Source of the DNA: Microbacterium luteolum
Lineage (GTDB): Bacteria; Actinomycetota; Actinomycetes; Actinomycetales; Microbacteriaceae
Assembly: GCF_039533965.1 (NCBI RefSeq)
Contig: NZ_BAAAUN010000001.1
Location: 992,001-1,056,000 of the forward strand
Direction of reading: 5' to 3'
DNA: 64,000 bases
The translations under genes and the position numbers were made by a program. Position 1 is the stretch's first letter. Each line of letters begins with the position of its first letter. This document shows, in pieces, positions 25,872 to 33,896 of the stretch. Below the pieces are notes generated by a model. It saw nothing but the letters and a program-made list of their open reading frames with translations. It was not told the DNA's origin and did not search any database.

Positions 25872-26479
25872 ACGGTCTCCTTGATCAGTGTTCCGTCAGT
25901 CTCGATGTAGTGCGCGCCCGTCGAGGGGCACACCCAGGTCTTCGCGTCATCTCCGGCCACGAGGGGCACGCCCGACTCGCCGACCCAGCCGATGCGGCGG
26001 GCGGGAACGCCCGCGACGAGGGCGTAGGCCGGCACGTCCTTGACGACCACGGCGCCGGCGGCGACGGTGGCCCAGGCCCCGATGGTCACGGGGGCGACGC
26101 AGGTCGCCCGCGCGCCGATGGCCGCGCCGCGCTCGATCGTCACGCCGACGGGCTCCCAGTCGTGCGCGCTCTTGATCGTCCCGTCGGCGTTGATCGCCCG
26201 CGGGTACGTGTCGTTGGTCAGCACGACGGCCGGTCCGATGAACACGCCGTCGCCGAGCTTCGCGGGCTCGTAGACGAGCGCGTAGTTCTGCACCTTGCAG
26301 TTGTCGCCCATGATCACGCCCGTGCCGATGTAGGCACCGCGCCCCACGATGCAGTTCTCACCGAGCTGCGCATCCTCGCGTACCTGCGCCAGATGCCAGA
26401 TGGAGCTTCCTGCTCCGATCTTCGCCTCAGGGGACACATCGGCCGAATCGACGATCCGGACATCGGTCGGTGAGGGCAT
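25868..26479 (-). CDS. UDP-sugar N-acetyltransferase (WbpD/WlbB-like)
   Basis: A 203-residue left-handed beta-helix protein. The run SSIWHLAQVREDAQLGENC, IGTGVIMGDNCKVQN and GDGVFIGPAVVLTNDTYPRA matches the WbpD/WlbB family that acetylates the 3-amino group of UDP-GlcNAc3NA with acetyl-CoA. A longer frame begins at 26518, but GAGGAG spaced seven bases from the ATG at 26479 supports this start, which also begins just before the conserved domain. It is the first gene of a minus-strand operon running to 21,983. Confidence 0.87.
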   Translation of the reverse strand: MPSPTDVRIVDSADVSPEAKIGAGSSIWHLAQVREDAQLGENCIVGRGAYIGTGVIMGDNCKVQNYALVYEPAKLGDGVFIGPAVVLTNDTYPRAINADGTIKSAHDWEPVGVTIERGAAIGARATCVAPVTIGAWATVAAGAVVVKDVPAYALVAGVPARRIGWVGESGVPLVAGDDAKTWVCPSTGAHYIETDGTLIKETV

Positions 26480-26517
26480 ACGGGTTCTCCTCGTGGGTGA
26501 AGAAGGGGACTCGGTCA

Positions 26518-26556
26518 TCCTATCTGTTCACCCAGTCGTTTCCTGAGAGGATAGGA
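26518..26556. promoter_or_regulatory. inverted repeat in a divergent promoter region
   Basis: TCCTATC at 26518-26524 and GATAGGA at 26550-26556 are perfect reverse complements separated by 25 bases. They lie between the WbpD-like operon and the GT2 gene and could form an operator or carry promoter elements for both strands. Confidence 0.3.
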
Positions 26557-26558
26557 GG

Positions 26559-27245
26559 GTGATCAACCCAGTCAGCCCCGATCCGCACACCTGGGTCGTC
26601 GTCCCGCTGTTCAACGAGGCGAGCGTCATCTCGGGGGTGATCGCGACCCTGCTCCCCCATTTCCCGAATGTCGTGTGCATCGATGACGGCTCCACCGACG
26701 GCTCTCTCGAGGAGGCGCGGGCGGCTGGTGCGCACATCGTGGAGCACCCGATCAACCTCGGCCAGGGCGCCGCGCTGCAGACGGGCATCGACTACGCGCT
26801 CTCGCAGCCGGGATGCGAGTACATCGTGACCTTCGACGCCGACGGCCAGCACCGCGTCGACGATGCGATCGCCATGGTCGCCGCCGCCCGCGAGACGGGT
26901 GCGGCGATCGTCTTCGGGTCCCGGTTCCTCGACGACCGCACGAATCCCGGCCTGATGAAGCGCGTGATCCTCAAGACCGCGGTCTGGGTGACCAACCTCA
27001 CCACCAGCGTCAAGCTCACCGACGCGCACAACGGCCTGCGGGTCATCCGCGCCGACGCCGCGAGTCAGATCTCGCTGAAGCAGGACCGGATGGCGCATGC
27101 CACCGAGATCGTGCTGCAGCTCGGACACACCGGACTCCCGTGGATCGAGCACCCCGTCGAGCTCCTCTACACCGACTACTCGAAGTCGAAGGGGCAGTCG
27201 GTGCTCAACTCCGTCAACATCCTCGTCGACCTGATCGTGAGGTAA
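26559..27245 (+). CDS. polyprenyl-phosphate glycosyltransferase-like GT2 (DPM1 type)
   Basis: A 228-residue soluble GT2. WVVVPLFNEASVI, VVCIDDGSTDGS and YIVTFDADGQHRVDD are the classic DPM1/DPG-synthase motifs, the last carrying the metal-binding DAD. No C-terminal membrane helices are present. Members load a sugar from a nucleotide onto a polyprenyl phosphate for use outside the cell. The downstream DUF2304 membrane protein often accompanies such enzymes. The GTG start directly follows AGGAGG with almost no spacing, so the exact start is uncertain. Confidence 0.85.
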   Translation: MINPVSPDPHTWVVVPLFNEASVISGVIATLLPHFPNVVCIDDGSTDGSLEEARAAGAHIVEHPINLGQGAALQTGIDYALSQPGCEYIVTFDADGQHRVDDAIAMVAAARETGAAIVFGSRFLDDRTNPGLMKRVILKTAVWVTNLTTSVKLTDAHNGLRVIRADAASQISLKQDRMAHATEIVLQLGHTGLPWIEHPVELLYTDYSKSKGQSVLNSVNILVDLIVR

Positions 27246-27249
27246 CGCC

Positions 27250-27624
27250 ATGTGGATCCAGATCGTCCTCATCGCCGCCGTCGTCGTCATCGGCGCCGTC
27301 TTCATGCGCCGCACGGGCGCCGACAGCCACCTCGCCATCCGCCGCCTGCTCTACGGCGCGTTCGGACTCGTCGCGATCATCTCGATCCTCTTCCCGCAGT
27401 GGCTCACCTGGGTCGCCAACCTCGTCGGCGTCGGCCGCGGCACCGACCTGCTGCTCTACGCCCTCGTGCTGATGTTCCTGGTGTTCGTCTACACGCAGTC
27501 GCGTCGGAACGCGGCACAGCAGCGGCGACTGACGCTGCTGGCGCGCAAGCTGGCGCTGCTCCAGGCGTCCAGCCCGTCCGCACAGCCCGACGAGACGGAT
27601 GCCGGGCAGCCGGAGAACCGCTAG
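27250..27624 (+). CDS. DUF2304 small membrane protein
   Basis: A 124-residue protein with three hydrophobic segments (about 3-18, 33-52 and 65-82) and a charged, Gln-rich tail. Length and layout match DUF2304, a family of unknown function usually encoded beside DPM1-like GT2 enzymes, where it may anchor the enzyme to the membrane; this is inference. It starts four bases after the GT2 stop. Its stop overlaps the convergent membrane protein gene by four bases. Confidence 0.75.
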   Translation: MWIQIVLIAAVVVIGAVFMRRTGADSHLAIRRLLYGAFGLVAIISILFPQWLTWVANLVGVGRGTDLLLYALVLMFLVFVYTQSRRNAAQQRRLTLLARKLALLQASSPSAQPDETDAGQPENR

Positions 27625-29576
27625 TCGCAGGCGGTGATCCGCCAGAGGCTGGCGTCGCCCTCGCGCGCCACCTCGGTGAATCCGGGCTGTCCGTCGAACT
27701 CGGTCATCCCCGGCATCAGGTACTCACCGGGCCCCGTGCCCCCGATACCGAAGTCGAGGACGTACTCGGGTGCCCCGTAGGCGGCCAGAGCCTCGCAGAC
27801 CGCGGGGTCCTCGCCGGCATCGCGGAGTCCGACGGAAAGGGTGTCCCACGCCTGGGTCTGCGGCGGGGACCAGGTGCGCGGGATGATGTCACGGTCTCCG
27901 AGCACATACGCGAAGGCGGCGCCCGTGGACGGATTCGCGATGATCACGGCGTCCTCGGGGATGAGGTCCGGGAGCTCGCGGAGGAGCGCGTACTCGTCGG
28001 ACGAGAGGTAGCTGTCCGCGTCCATGGCGTAGCGGGACTGCTCGTCGGTGTCGGCGGCCACGCGCAGCAGGATGACCGGTGCGACGACCACGCCGATAGT
28101 CCCGGCCACGGCGATGAGGGCCATCGCGATACCCGTCAGCGGTGTACGGGCGAGCGCGGCGGCGTCCGGCCATCGTCGCGCCACGACGCGGATGAGCGCA
28201 GCGAGCCCGATCGCCGCGAGCGGCACCACGATCAGTGGGACGATCGCCGCGAGGCGGAAGGAGTCGCCGTACCACGGCCCGGTCAGCACACGCTTGACCA
28301 CGGGAAGGTCCGTGGCCACACTGACCACGTAGAGCGCGGAGATCCCTGCCCAGGCGACGACCAGCCAGCGCAGGCGCGGCGCCCGCACCGCGATGACGAG
28401 GCCGACGATCAGAAGTGCGCTCATCCCCCACGCCGCCGGCAGCAGCGAGTGGCTGTTCAGGACGACGTCGACGAGCGCTCCCGGTATCCCGCGGTACGAC
28501 CTCCAGAGCACGTGACCGGCGAGATACGCCAGCGCGAGCCACACGAACGCGACCGCCGCCCACCCGCCGATGAGCACCACCAGCGACCGACGACGGAAGA
28601 GCCGATCGCTCGTGCGATAGCGGAGCAGGACCGTCCCGGTGAGCCACAGCATCACCAGCACTCCCCAGACCAGGATCGACGAAGGCTGGGAGAGTGTCGT
28701 CGCCGCGACGGCGAGAAGCGCTGCGGCGGCGACACCGATCGCCCGACGTGTCTTCTCCCCGGGGGCCGCGCCCATCCAGATCCGGACCGCGTCGATCGTG
28801 AGCGCTGCCGCTGCCGGGATCACCGCGAGCGACAGAGCGTAGGGGTACAGCACCCCCCACTCGAACATCAGCTGCGGGAAGGCGAGCAGCCCTGCGGAAA
28901 GAGCGGCCGCCAGAGCGGTCACGGCGGTGTTCCCGTTGCTCACCACTCGCGCGAAGAGCGCGATGGCGAGCGGCCACATCACCGCGGCGATCACCAGGGA
29001 GACGAGGTTGGCGGCGACGGGGATCTGAGCCACGTCCACCGCGACGAGCGAGGTGACGGCGTGCCAGGCGGCGGGATAGAACGTCGTGCCGCCGATGAGC
29101 CCTGACACGTCGAGAGACGATGCGCTTCCGGTCTCGGCGATCCAGCGGAGGACGTTGAGGTGGAACACCGCGTCATTCGTCTGCGAGATCGCTTCCGGAA
29201 CGCCGACGTACGTCATCAGACGGGCCGCGTTGAGCGCGCCGCCGACGAGGAGGCCGGCGAAGAGCAGCAGGTTCGGCACGCTCGACCGCCGTCGCGGCGG
29301 CGAGAGCCGACGGCGGCCGACGAGCAGCGACAGAGCGTAGAGCAGCGCGCCGACGATCACCACGCCGATGGCGACGCTCAGATGCCCCCAGCGGATGCCG
29401 AGGAACGAGTACGCGATCGCCAGCACCGACAGCAGGCCGACCGAGATCCCCGGCGCCGACGCCCACAGGACGAGGCCGCGCAGTCGGAGGACGAGGCCGA
29501 CCAGCAGACCGGGAACGAAGACGACGGCCAGAGCGAGGGCGAAGAGCCCGGACTGCGCCAGCCAGTCGGTGATCAT
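27621..29576 (-). CDS. large multi-pass membrane protein (DUF6541-like, possible GT-C enzyme)
   Basis: A 651-residue protein with more than ten hydrophobic segments and an extracellular C-terminal domain of about 130 residues. The NDAVFHLNVLRWI stretch after the first group of helices has the acidic loop position seen in GT-C glycosyltransferases that use polyprenyl-linked sugars. The layout resembles actinobacterial DUF6541 proteins, whose function is not established. ATG 29576 overlaps the stop of the ABC ATPase gene (ATGA), so it is coupled to the export pair. A longer upstream frame is rejected because it has no conserved content. Confidence 0.65.
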   Translation of the reverse strand: MITDWLAQSGLFALALAVVFVPGLLVGLVLRLRGLVLWASAPGISVGLLSVLAIAYSFLGIRWGHLSVAIGVVIVGALLYALSLLVGRRRLSPPRRRSSVPNLLLFAGLLVGGALNAARLMTYVGVPEAISQTNDAVFHLNVLRWIAETGSASSLDVSGLIGGTTFYPAAWHAVTSLVAVDVAQIPVAANLVSLVIAAVMWPLAIALFARVVSNGNTAVTALAAALSAGLLAFPQLMFEWGVLYPYALSLAVIPAAAALTIDAVRIWMGAAPGEKTRRAIGVAAAALLAVAATTLSQPSSILVWGVLVMLWLTGTVLLRYRTSDRLFRRRSLVVLIGGWAAVAFVWLALAYLAGHVLWRSYRGIPGALVDVVLNSHSLLPAAWGMSALLIVGLVIAVRAPRLRWLVVAWAGISALYVVSVATDLPVVKRVLTGPWYGDSFRLAAIVPLIVVPLAAIGLAALIRVVARRWPDAAALARTPLTGIAMALIAVAGTIGVVVAPVILLRVAADTDEQSRYAMDADSYLSSDEYALLRELPDLIPEDAVIIANPSTGAAFAYVLGDRDIIPRTWSPPQTQAWDTLSVGLRDAGEDPAVCEALAAYGAPEYVLDFGIGGTGPGEYLMPGMTEFDGQPGFTEVAREGDASLWRITACD

Positions 29577-30310
29577 TCGTCGACCAGCGCGATGGCGCCC
29601 TCGATCTCGCCGTCGTAGACGATCTGGCCCTTGTTGATCACCACGCCTCTGGTGCAGAGCTCTCGGACCATCTCCATGTCGTGGCTGACCACGACGAGCG
29701 TCTTCTTCTGCGCGATCAGCTCGCCGAACTTCAGGCGGCACTTCTCCCGGAAGGGGGCGTCTCCGACCGAGAGGATCTCATCGACGAGGAGCACATCGAG
29801 CTCCACGTGGATCGCGACCGAGAACGCGAGCCGCATGAACATCCCCGAGGAGTAGTGCTTGACCTCCTGGTCGATGAACTGCTCGATCTCGCTGAACGCG
29901 ACGATCTCGTCGTAGCGCTCCTCGACCTCCTTGCGCTGCATCCCGAGGATGGCGGCGTTGAGGAAGACGTTCTCCCGGCCGGAGAGCTCGGGGTGGAACC
30001 CGGCGCCGACCTCGATGAGACCGGCCACCCGTCCGCGCGTGAGCACCTCGCCGGCGTCGGGCTCCATGACACCCGAGATCAACTTGAGGAGCGTCGACTT
30101 GCCCGACCCGTTCAGGCCGAGGATGGCGACGGACTCGCCCTCGTTGATCACGAGGTCCAGTCCCTTGAGCGCCTCGAAGGTGCTGCTCGTCTTGCGACGG
30201 CGGATCCAGGCCACGACGGTGTCCTTGAAGGACAGCGCGTGGTTCAGCGTGAAGTTCTTGCGGACACCGTCGACGACGATGCTGGGGCGCGAAGCGATTG
30301 CAGTGCTCAT
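29573..30310 (-). CDS. polysaccharide ABC exporter ATPase (Wzt/TagH-like)
   Basis: A 245-residue ATPase. Walker A is GLNGSGKST, the family-specific GAGFHPELSGRENV follows, the signature region is KHYSSGMFMRLAFS and Walker B is VLLVDEILSVGD. These are the motifs of Wzt/TagH export ATPases. It lacks the extended C-terminal carbohydrate-binding domain of many Wzt proteins, so substrate recognition may not depend on a capped glycan end. It overlaps the permease gene upstream and the membrane protein gene downstream. Confidence 0.93.
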   Translation of the reverse strand: MSTAIASRPSIVVDGVRKNFTLNHALSFKDTVVAWIRRRKTSSTFEALKGLDLVINEGESVAILGLNGSGKSTLLKLISGVMEPDAGEVLTRGRVAGLIEVGAGFHPELSGRENVFLNAAILGMQRKEVEERYDEIVAFSEIEQFIDQEVKHYSSGMFMRLAFSVAIHVELDVLLVDEILSVGDAPFREKCRLKFGELIAQKKTLVVVSHDMEMVRELCTRGVVINKGQIVYDGEIEGAIALVDE

Positions 30311-31221
30311 AGGTCTTGCGCGAACCTTCCCTCGAGACGTCGGAAGACGAGCTGGCCGAGCAGCAGGGTGACGACGGCGATCAGGAACGTCCAGAGCGTG
30401 TTCCAGGCGAGGTCCGGCGGCAGCGCCAGCGTCGTGCTCGTCACCGGACGCCAGAAGGCGTAGTGGAACAGCTCGACGCCCTGGGTGATCGGATTCAGCA
30501 GGTAGATGTCGACGAGCCAGTCCGGCCACCCCAGCTTGTCCATCGCCTCCTGCACCATCGTCCAGGCGTAGAGCACGGGCGACGCCCAGGTGGCGAGGAG
30601 GAGCAGCAGCTCGACGATGTTCTCCGCATCGCGGAAGCGCACGTTGAGCGCCCCGAAGAAGAGCCCGATGCCGAGAGCGAACAGCGACACGATGATCATC
30701 GCCGCCAGCGCGGCGAGGACGCCGAGGATCGAGACGCTCGGGATCCAGCCCATGAACAGGCAGACGATGAGCAGCAGGGCGAGCTGCGGGAGGAAGTGGA
30801 TGAAGGCGACCACGACCGAGGAGACCGCGAACAGCTGGCGCGGCAGGAACACCTTGCGCACGAGCGGCGCGTTGTTCACGATCGACGTGGTCGCGTTCTT
30901 GAACGCTTCGGAGAAGAGGTTGATGACGACGATGCCGGAGAACAGGTACACCGGGTAGTTCGGGATGTCGCGGTTGAGGTTCAGGAAGAGCCCCAGCACC
31001 ACCCAGAACACGAGGAACTGCGCTCCAGGACGGACGTAGGACCAGGTCCAGCCGAGCACGGAGTTGCGGTAGCGGGTCGTGACCCCCGTGCGCACCAGCA
31101 GGTACAGGAGGTAGCGCCAGCGCACGACATCGATGAGCCCTCGGCTGGTGCCGGGAGTATCGAACTCGGAACGCGGGACGACGGCGAAAAGATCTCGGGT
31201 ATCTGTCACTGGCCCACTCAT
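30307..31221 (-). CDS. polysaccharide ABC exporter permease (Wzm/TagG-like)
   Basis: A 304-residue ABC-2 type permease with six membrane segments. The N-terminal LLYLLVRTGVTTRYRNSVLGWTW segment is split here as the well-conserved amphipathic entry helix of TagG/Wzm proteins, and PLVRKVFLPRQLF follows the second helix. With the ATPase it should export a complete lipid-linked polymer. A TAGGAT hexamer about 37-42 bases upstream of the ATG may be its -10 element. Confidence 0.92.
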   Translation of the reverse strand: MSGPVTDTRDLFAVVPRSEFDTPGTSRGLIDVVRWRYLLYLLVRTGVTTRYRNSVLGWTWSYVRPGAQFLVFWVVLGLFLNLNRDIPNYPVYLFSGIVVINLFSEAFKNATTSIVNNAPLVRKVFLPRQLFAVSSVVVAFIHFLPQLALLLIVCLFMGWIPSVSILGVLAALAAMIIVSLFALGIGLFFGALNVRFRDAENIVELLLLLATWASPVLYAWTMVQEAMDKLGWPDWLVDIYLLNPITQGVELFHYAFWRPVTSTTLALPPDLAWNTLWTFLIAVVTLLLGQLVFRRLEGRFAQDL

Positions 31222-31327
31222 TCAGCTGCGGTGGCGGTCGCCACGACGCATCCCAGTATCCTATGGCACCCCTGGAAACGCGCCGAGGACACCCCGAAGG
31301 GTGCCCTCGCGCGGTGCGGGATGCGGA

Positions 31328-33796
31328 TCAGAAGAGCTGCTTCATGATCTGCCAGCCCGCGTTGATGCGGGGCTGATCGCCTCGCCATGCGCCCTGTCCG
31401 TCACCGCGGTAGAGGTACATGTCGCCGTTGGCCGCGATGGCGAGCACGTCGACTCGGCGATCGCCGTCGATGTCCCCGGCGCTGAAGACGGCCAACATGC
31501 CGCCCCACCCCTGCCCGATCTGTCGGGCGCGGGCCCAGTTGCCGTCCCCGCTCGTCGAGTAGAGCATCAGAGCACCCGACGCCGATCGACCCATCAGGTC
31601 GGCGGCGCCGTCTCCGTCGAAGTCGCCGGCGCTGAAGAGGCTGGTGAAGCCCGACCAGCCCCCCTGACCGATCACCAGGGGCGGCTGGTTGGCCCAGCCG
31701 CCGTACCCGTTGCCGCGGTAGAGGATGAGGTCGCCCTTGCTGTCGACGGCGAGCACGTCCGGGAGACGATTGCCGTCGAAATCGAGGTTGCCGACGACCC
31801 GGGCGAACGAGCCCCAACCGTTGCCGATGACGAAACGGGCGCCGAAGCCGCCCCCGGCCTTGCCGGGATGCAGGTAGAAGTATCCTGCGGCGTCGACCTG
31901 TCCGACATCGCTGAATCCGTCGCCGTTGAAATCGCCCATCGACACCAGGCGATCGGTCGCGCCCCAGGCACCGGGGATGTTGAGGGTGCCGCCCCAGTTG
32001 CCGTCGCGCGTCAGACCGTACACGCGCAGCTCGTTGGATGTGGTGAGCCCGACGATGTCACCACCGGGAACCCCGTCGAGATTTCCCGCGCCTGCGGGGA
32101 GCGACCGCCGCGCCGTGACCGCCGGGCCCGCCGACGAGGCGTTGAAGTTCTGCCAGCCGCCGCCGATCCCGAGGCCGGCACTCATCGTTCCGCCGCCGAG
32201 GCCCCGATACAGGTTCAGCGTGCCGGCCGAGGTCACCGCGAGCAGGTCGGCTCTGCCGTCGCCGTTGAAGTCGCCGTTGTTGAAGATGTCGGTGAAGCCC
32301 TGCCAGCCGTTCCCGATCTGCTTCGACGCCTTCCAGCTGCCGTTGCCGTCACCGGAGTAGAGGAAGAGCCGACCGCTGGGATCGCGCGAGATGAGGTCGG
32401 CGCGACCGTCGCCGTCGAAATCGCCGTTGCCCGTGATCAGGTTCATCGACGTCCACCCGCTGCCCACGGCGCGCGGGGCGAGGAACCCTCCGCGATCGTT
32501 GCCGGACCAGAGCCAGAGCCGGCCCGCGGCGTCGGTCGTGAACAGATCGGGGATGCCGTCTCCGTCGAAGTCGCCGGCGGGCGTCGCCAGCACCACTCCG
32601 GACCAGTCGCCGGGCAGCGTGTTCGGCGCGGGGAGCGTGGTGGTCCCGTTGCTCCGCACCACCTGTGCCGAGCCGGAGGTCTTGATCGCGATGAAGTCAC
32701 GCCGCCCGTCACCGTCGAGGTCTCCGACGCCGAAGAACTTCTTGATCCCGGTGAGACCGCCGCCCACCTTGACGCGGTCGCCCCAGGCGCCGTTCAGGTA
32801 CGGGTATCCGTAGACGTCCCCCGCTCCGTCGACGCCCATCACAAAGGTGCTCTGGTCGATCGACGACAACGTCGGGACCACCGAGGTCGGGAGCTGCGTC
32901 GAGCCGAACCAGTCCGTGAAGTAGTTGTAGAAGTTGCGGTTGCCGTAGGCGGAGCACGGGTCGCCGCTGTCGCCGTACCCGGCGTTGAGCGCGTTCTGGT
33001 TCGGCTGGTACGGCGTGTAGTAGTAGAGCGCCGACGTGGCCTTGTTGGCGATGTAGACCGGGGAGGAACCGCAGGCGGCGTTCGGGTTGTACAGGATGTT
33101 CCAGGTCCGGCCCGGCGCGTACCACTGGAACCACTTGCCCTCCATGTAGATCTGCATCTGGCGCGCGGCACCGTAGATCTGATGGAAGAAGCCCACGTAC
33201 TGCGGGTCGCACGGCGCGGTGTCGGGGCAGCCCTGCCCGAGGGCGATGTCGTAGCGCCACGCGCTGGGCCACGAGTGCGTGACGAGGCCCTGCTCCTTCT
33301 GGAGCATCACGATCAGCACCTGCGGGTTGATGTTGCACGACTGCGCCACGCGGTAGATGATCCGCGCCGCCGACTCGTTCGCGGCCCCCGTGTATCCGTT
33401 GCAGTACGCGTCAGCCGGACGCGTCACGGAGGAGATCGTGAAGTCCTTGAGGCAGACGATCCGCCGGCCGTCTTCATCCGTGCCGCCCAGGCAGCGGGAG
33501 ACCTTGCTGCTGAAGAAGGCCTGGATCTGCGCCTCGGTCATCGAGTTCTTGTTCGTGAACACGGCGTCGCTGATGATGTTGCCCGCGTTGAAGCCGACGA
33601 GCGTCGTCTTCGCGATCCCGGCGGCCGCCGGGTCGGCAGCGGCCTTCGCCGCGGTCGAGATGCTCGACGACATGGACGCCGCGGCAGCGGTGGCGGGGAC
33701 CACCGTGCCGACGATCAGGGCGGAGACGGCGAGGAAACAGGTGAGGAGTCGGGAGATCCTCAGGGTGTTTCGCGAGCGTGGGGCACGTCGAGACAT
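31328..33796 (-). CDS. secreted FG-GAP repeat protein with possible lysozyme-like N-terminal domain
   Basis: An 822-residue secreted protein. The signal peptide covers about residues 1-40 (basic start, hydrophobic 18-32, then Ala-rich cleavage zone). Residues 60-300 form a Cys-containing domain in which E168 sits in VMLQKEQGL, like the catalytic Glu of lytic transglycosylases, followed by Trp/Tyr-rich sequence. Residues 330-822 hold about nine FG-GAP/VCBS repeats of the DFDGDGxxDL type, which bind calcium and form a beta-propeller. A cell-wall hydrolase or adhesin role is inferred. The ATG at 33796 is chosen because the signal peptide begins there. Confidence 0.75.
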   Translation of the reverse strand: MSRRAPRSRNTLRISRLLTCFLAVSALIVGTVVPATAAAASMSSSISTAAKAAADPAAAGIAKTTLVGFNAGNIISDAVFTNKNSMTEAQIQAFFSSKVSRCLGGTDEDGRRIVCLKDFTISSVTRPADAYCNGYTGAANESAARIIYRVAQSCNINPQVLIVMLQKEQGLVTHSWPSAWRYDIALGQGCPDTAPCDPQYVGFFHQIYGAARQMQIYMEGKWFQWYAPGRTWNILYNPNAACGSSPVYIANKATSALYYYTPYQPNQNALNAGYGDSGDPCSAYGNRNFYNYFTDWFGSTQLPTSVVPTLSSIDQSTFVMGVDGAGDVYGYPYLNGAWGDRVKVGGGLTGIKKFFGVGDLDGDGRRDFIAIKTSGSAQVVRSNGTTTLPAPNTLPGDWSGVVLATPAGDFDGDGIPDLFTTDAAGRLWLWSGNDRGGFLAPRAVGSGWTSMNLITGNGDFDGDGRADLISRDPSGRLFLYSGDGNGSWKASKQIGNGWQGFTDIFNNGDFNGDGRADLLAVTSAGTLNLYRGLGGGTMSAGLGIGGGWQNFNASSAGPAVTARRSLPAGAGNLDGVPGGDIVGLTTSNELRVYGLTRDGNWGGTLNIPGAWGATDRLVSMGDFNGDGFSDVGQVDAAGYFYLHPGKAGGGFGARFVIGNGWGSFARVVGNLDFDGNRLPDVLAVDSKGDLILYRGNGYGGWANQPPLVIGQGGWSGFTSLFSAGDFDGDGAADLMGRSASGALMLYSTSGDGNWARARQIGQGWGGMLAVFSAGDIDGDRRVDVLAIAANGDMYLYRGDGQGAWRGDQPRINAGWQIMKQLF

Positions 33797-33804
33797 GTGA
33801 CCAG

Positions 33805-33820
33805 TGTGACGGAAGTTACA
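33805..33820. promoter_or_regulatory. CRP/GlxR-like operator
   Basis: TGTGA, six bases, then TTACA: one mismatch from the TGTGA-N6-TCACA palindrome bound by Crp/GlxR regulators. It lies 9-24 bases upstream of the FG-GAP protein start, where binding would block or modulate its promoter. Confidence 0.45.
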
Positions 33821-33896
33821 GGATGATGCCACTGTTACTGAGAATCCGCTGCATGGATTGAGCGTGTCGCCCGCACGCACAGGCCGGATTCAGCCG

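Noticed and set aside
27252..29105. Long plus-strand open frame opposite the DUF6541-like gene
   Set aside because: Composition is Arg/Asp/His-rich shadow of a membrane protein on the other strand.
31133..33826. Plus-strand open frame of nearly 900 codons opposite the FG-GAP gene
   Set aside because: It mirrors the repeat structure of the minus-strand gene and has no start, signal or recognisable domain of its own.
31328..33880. Longer start for the FG-GAP protein
   Set aside because: The extension would put 28 residues before the signal peptide; the ATG at 33796 begins directly with a normal signal sequence.
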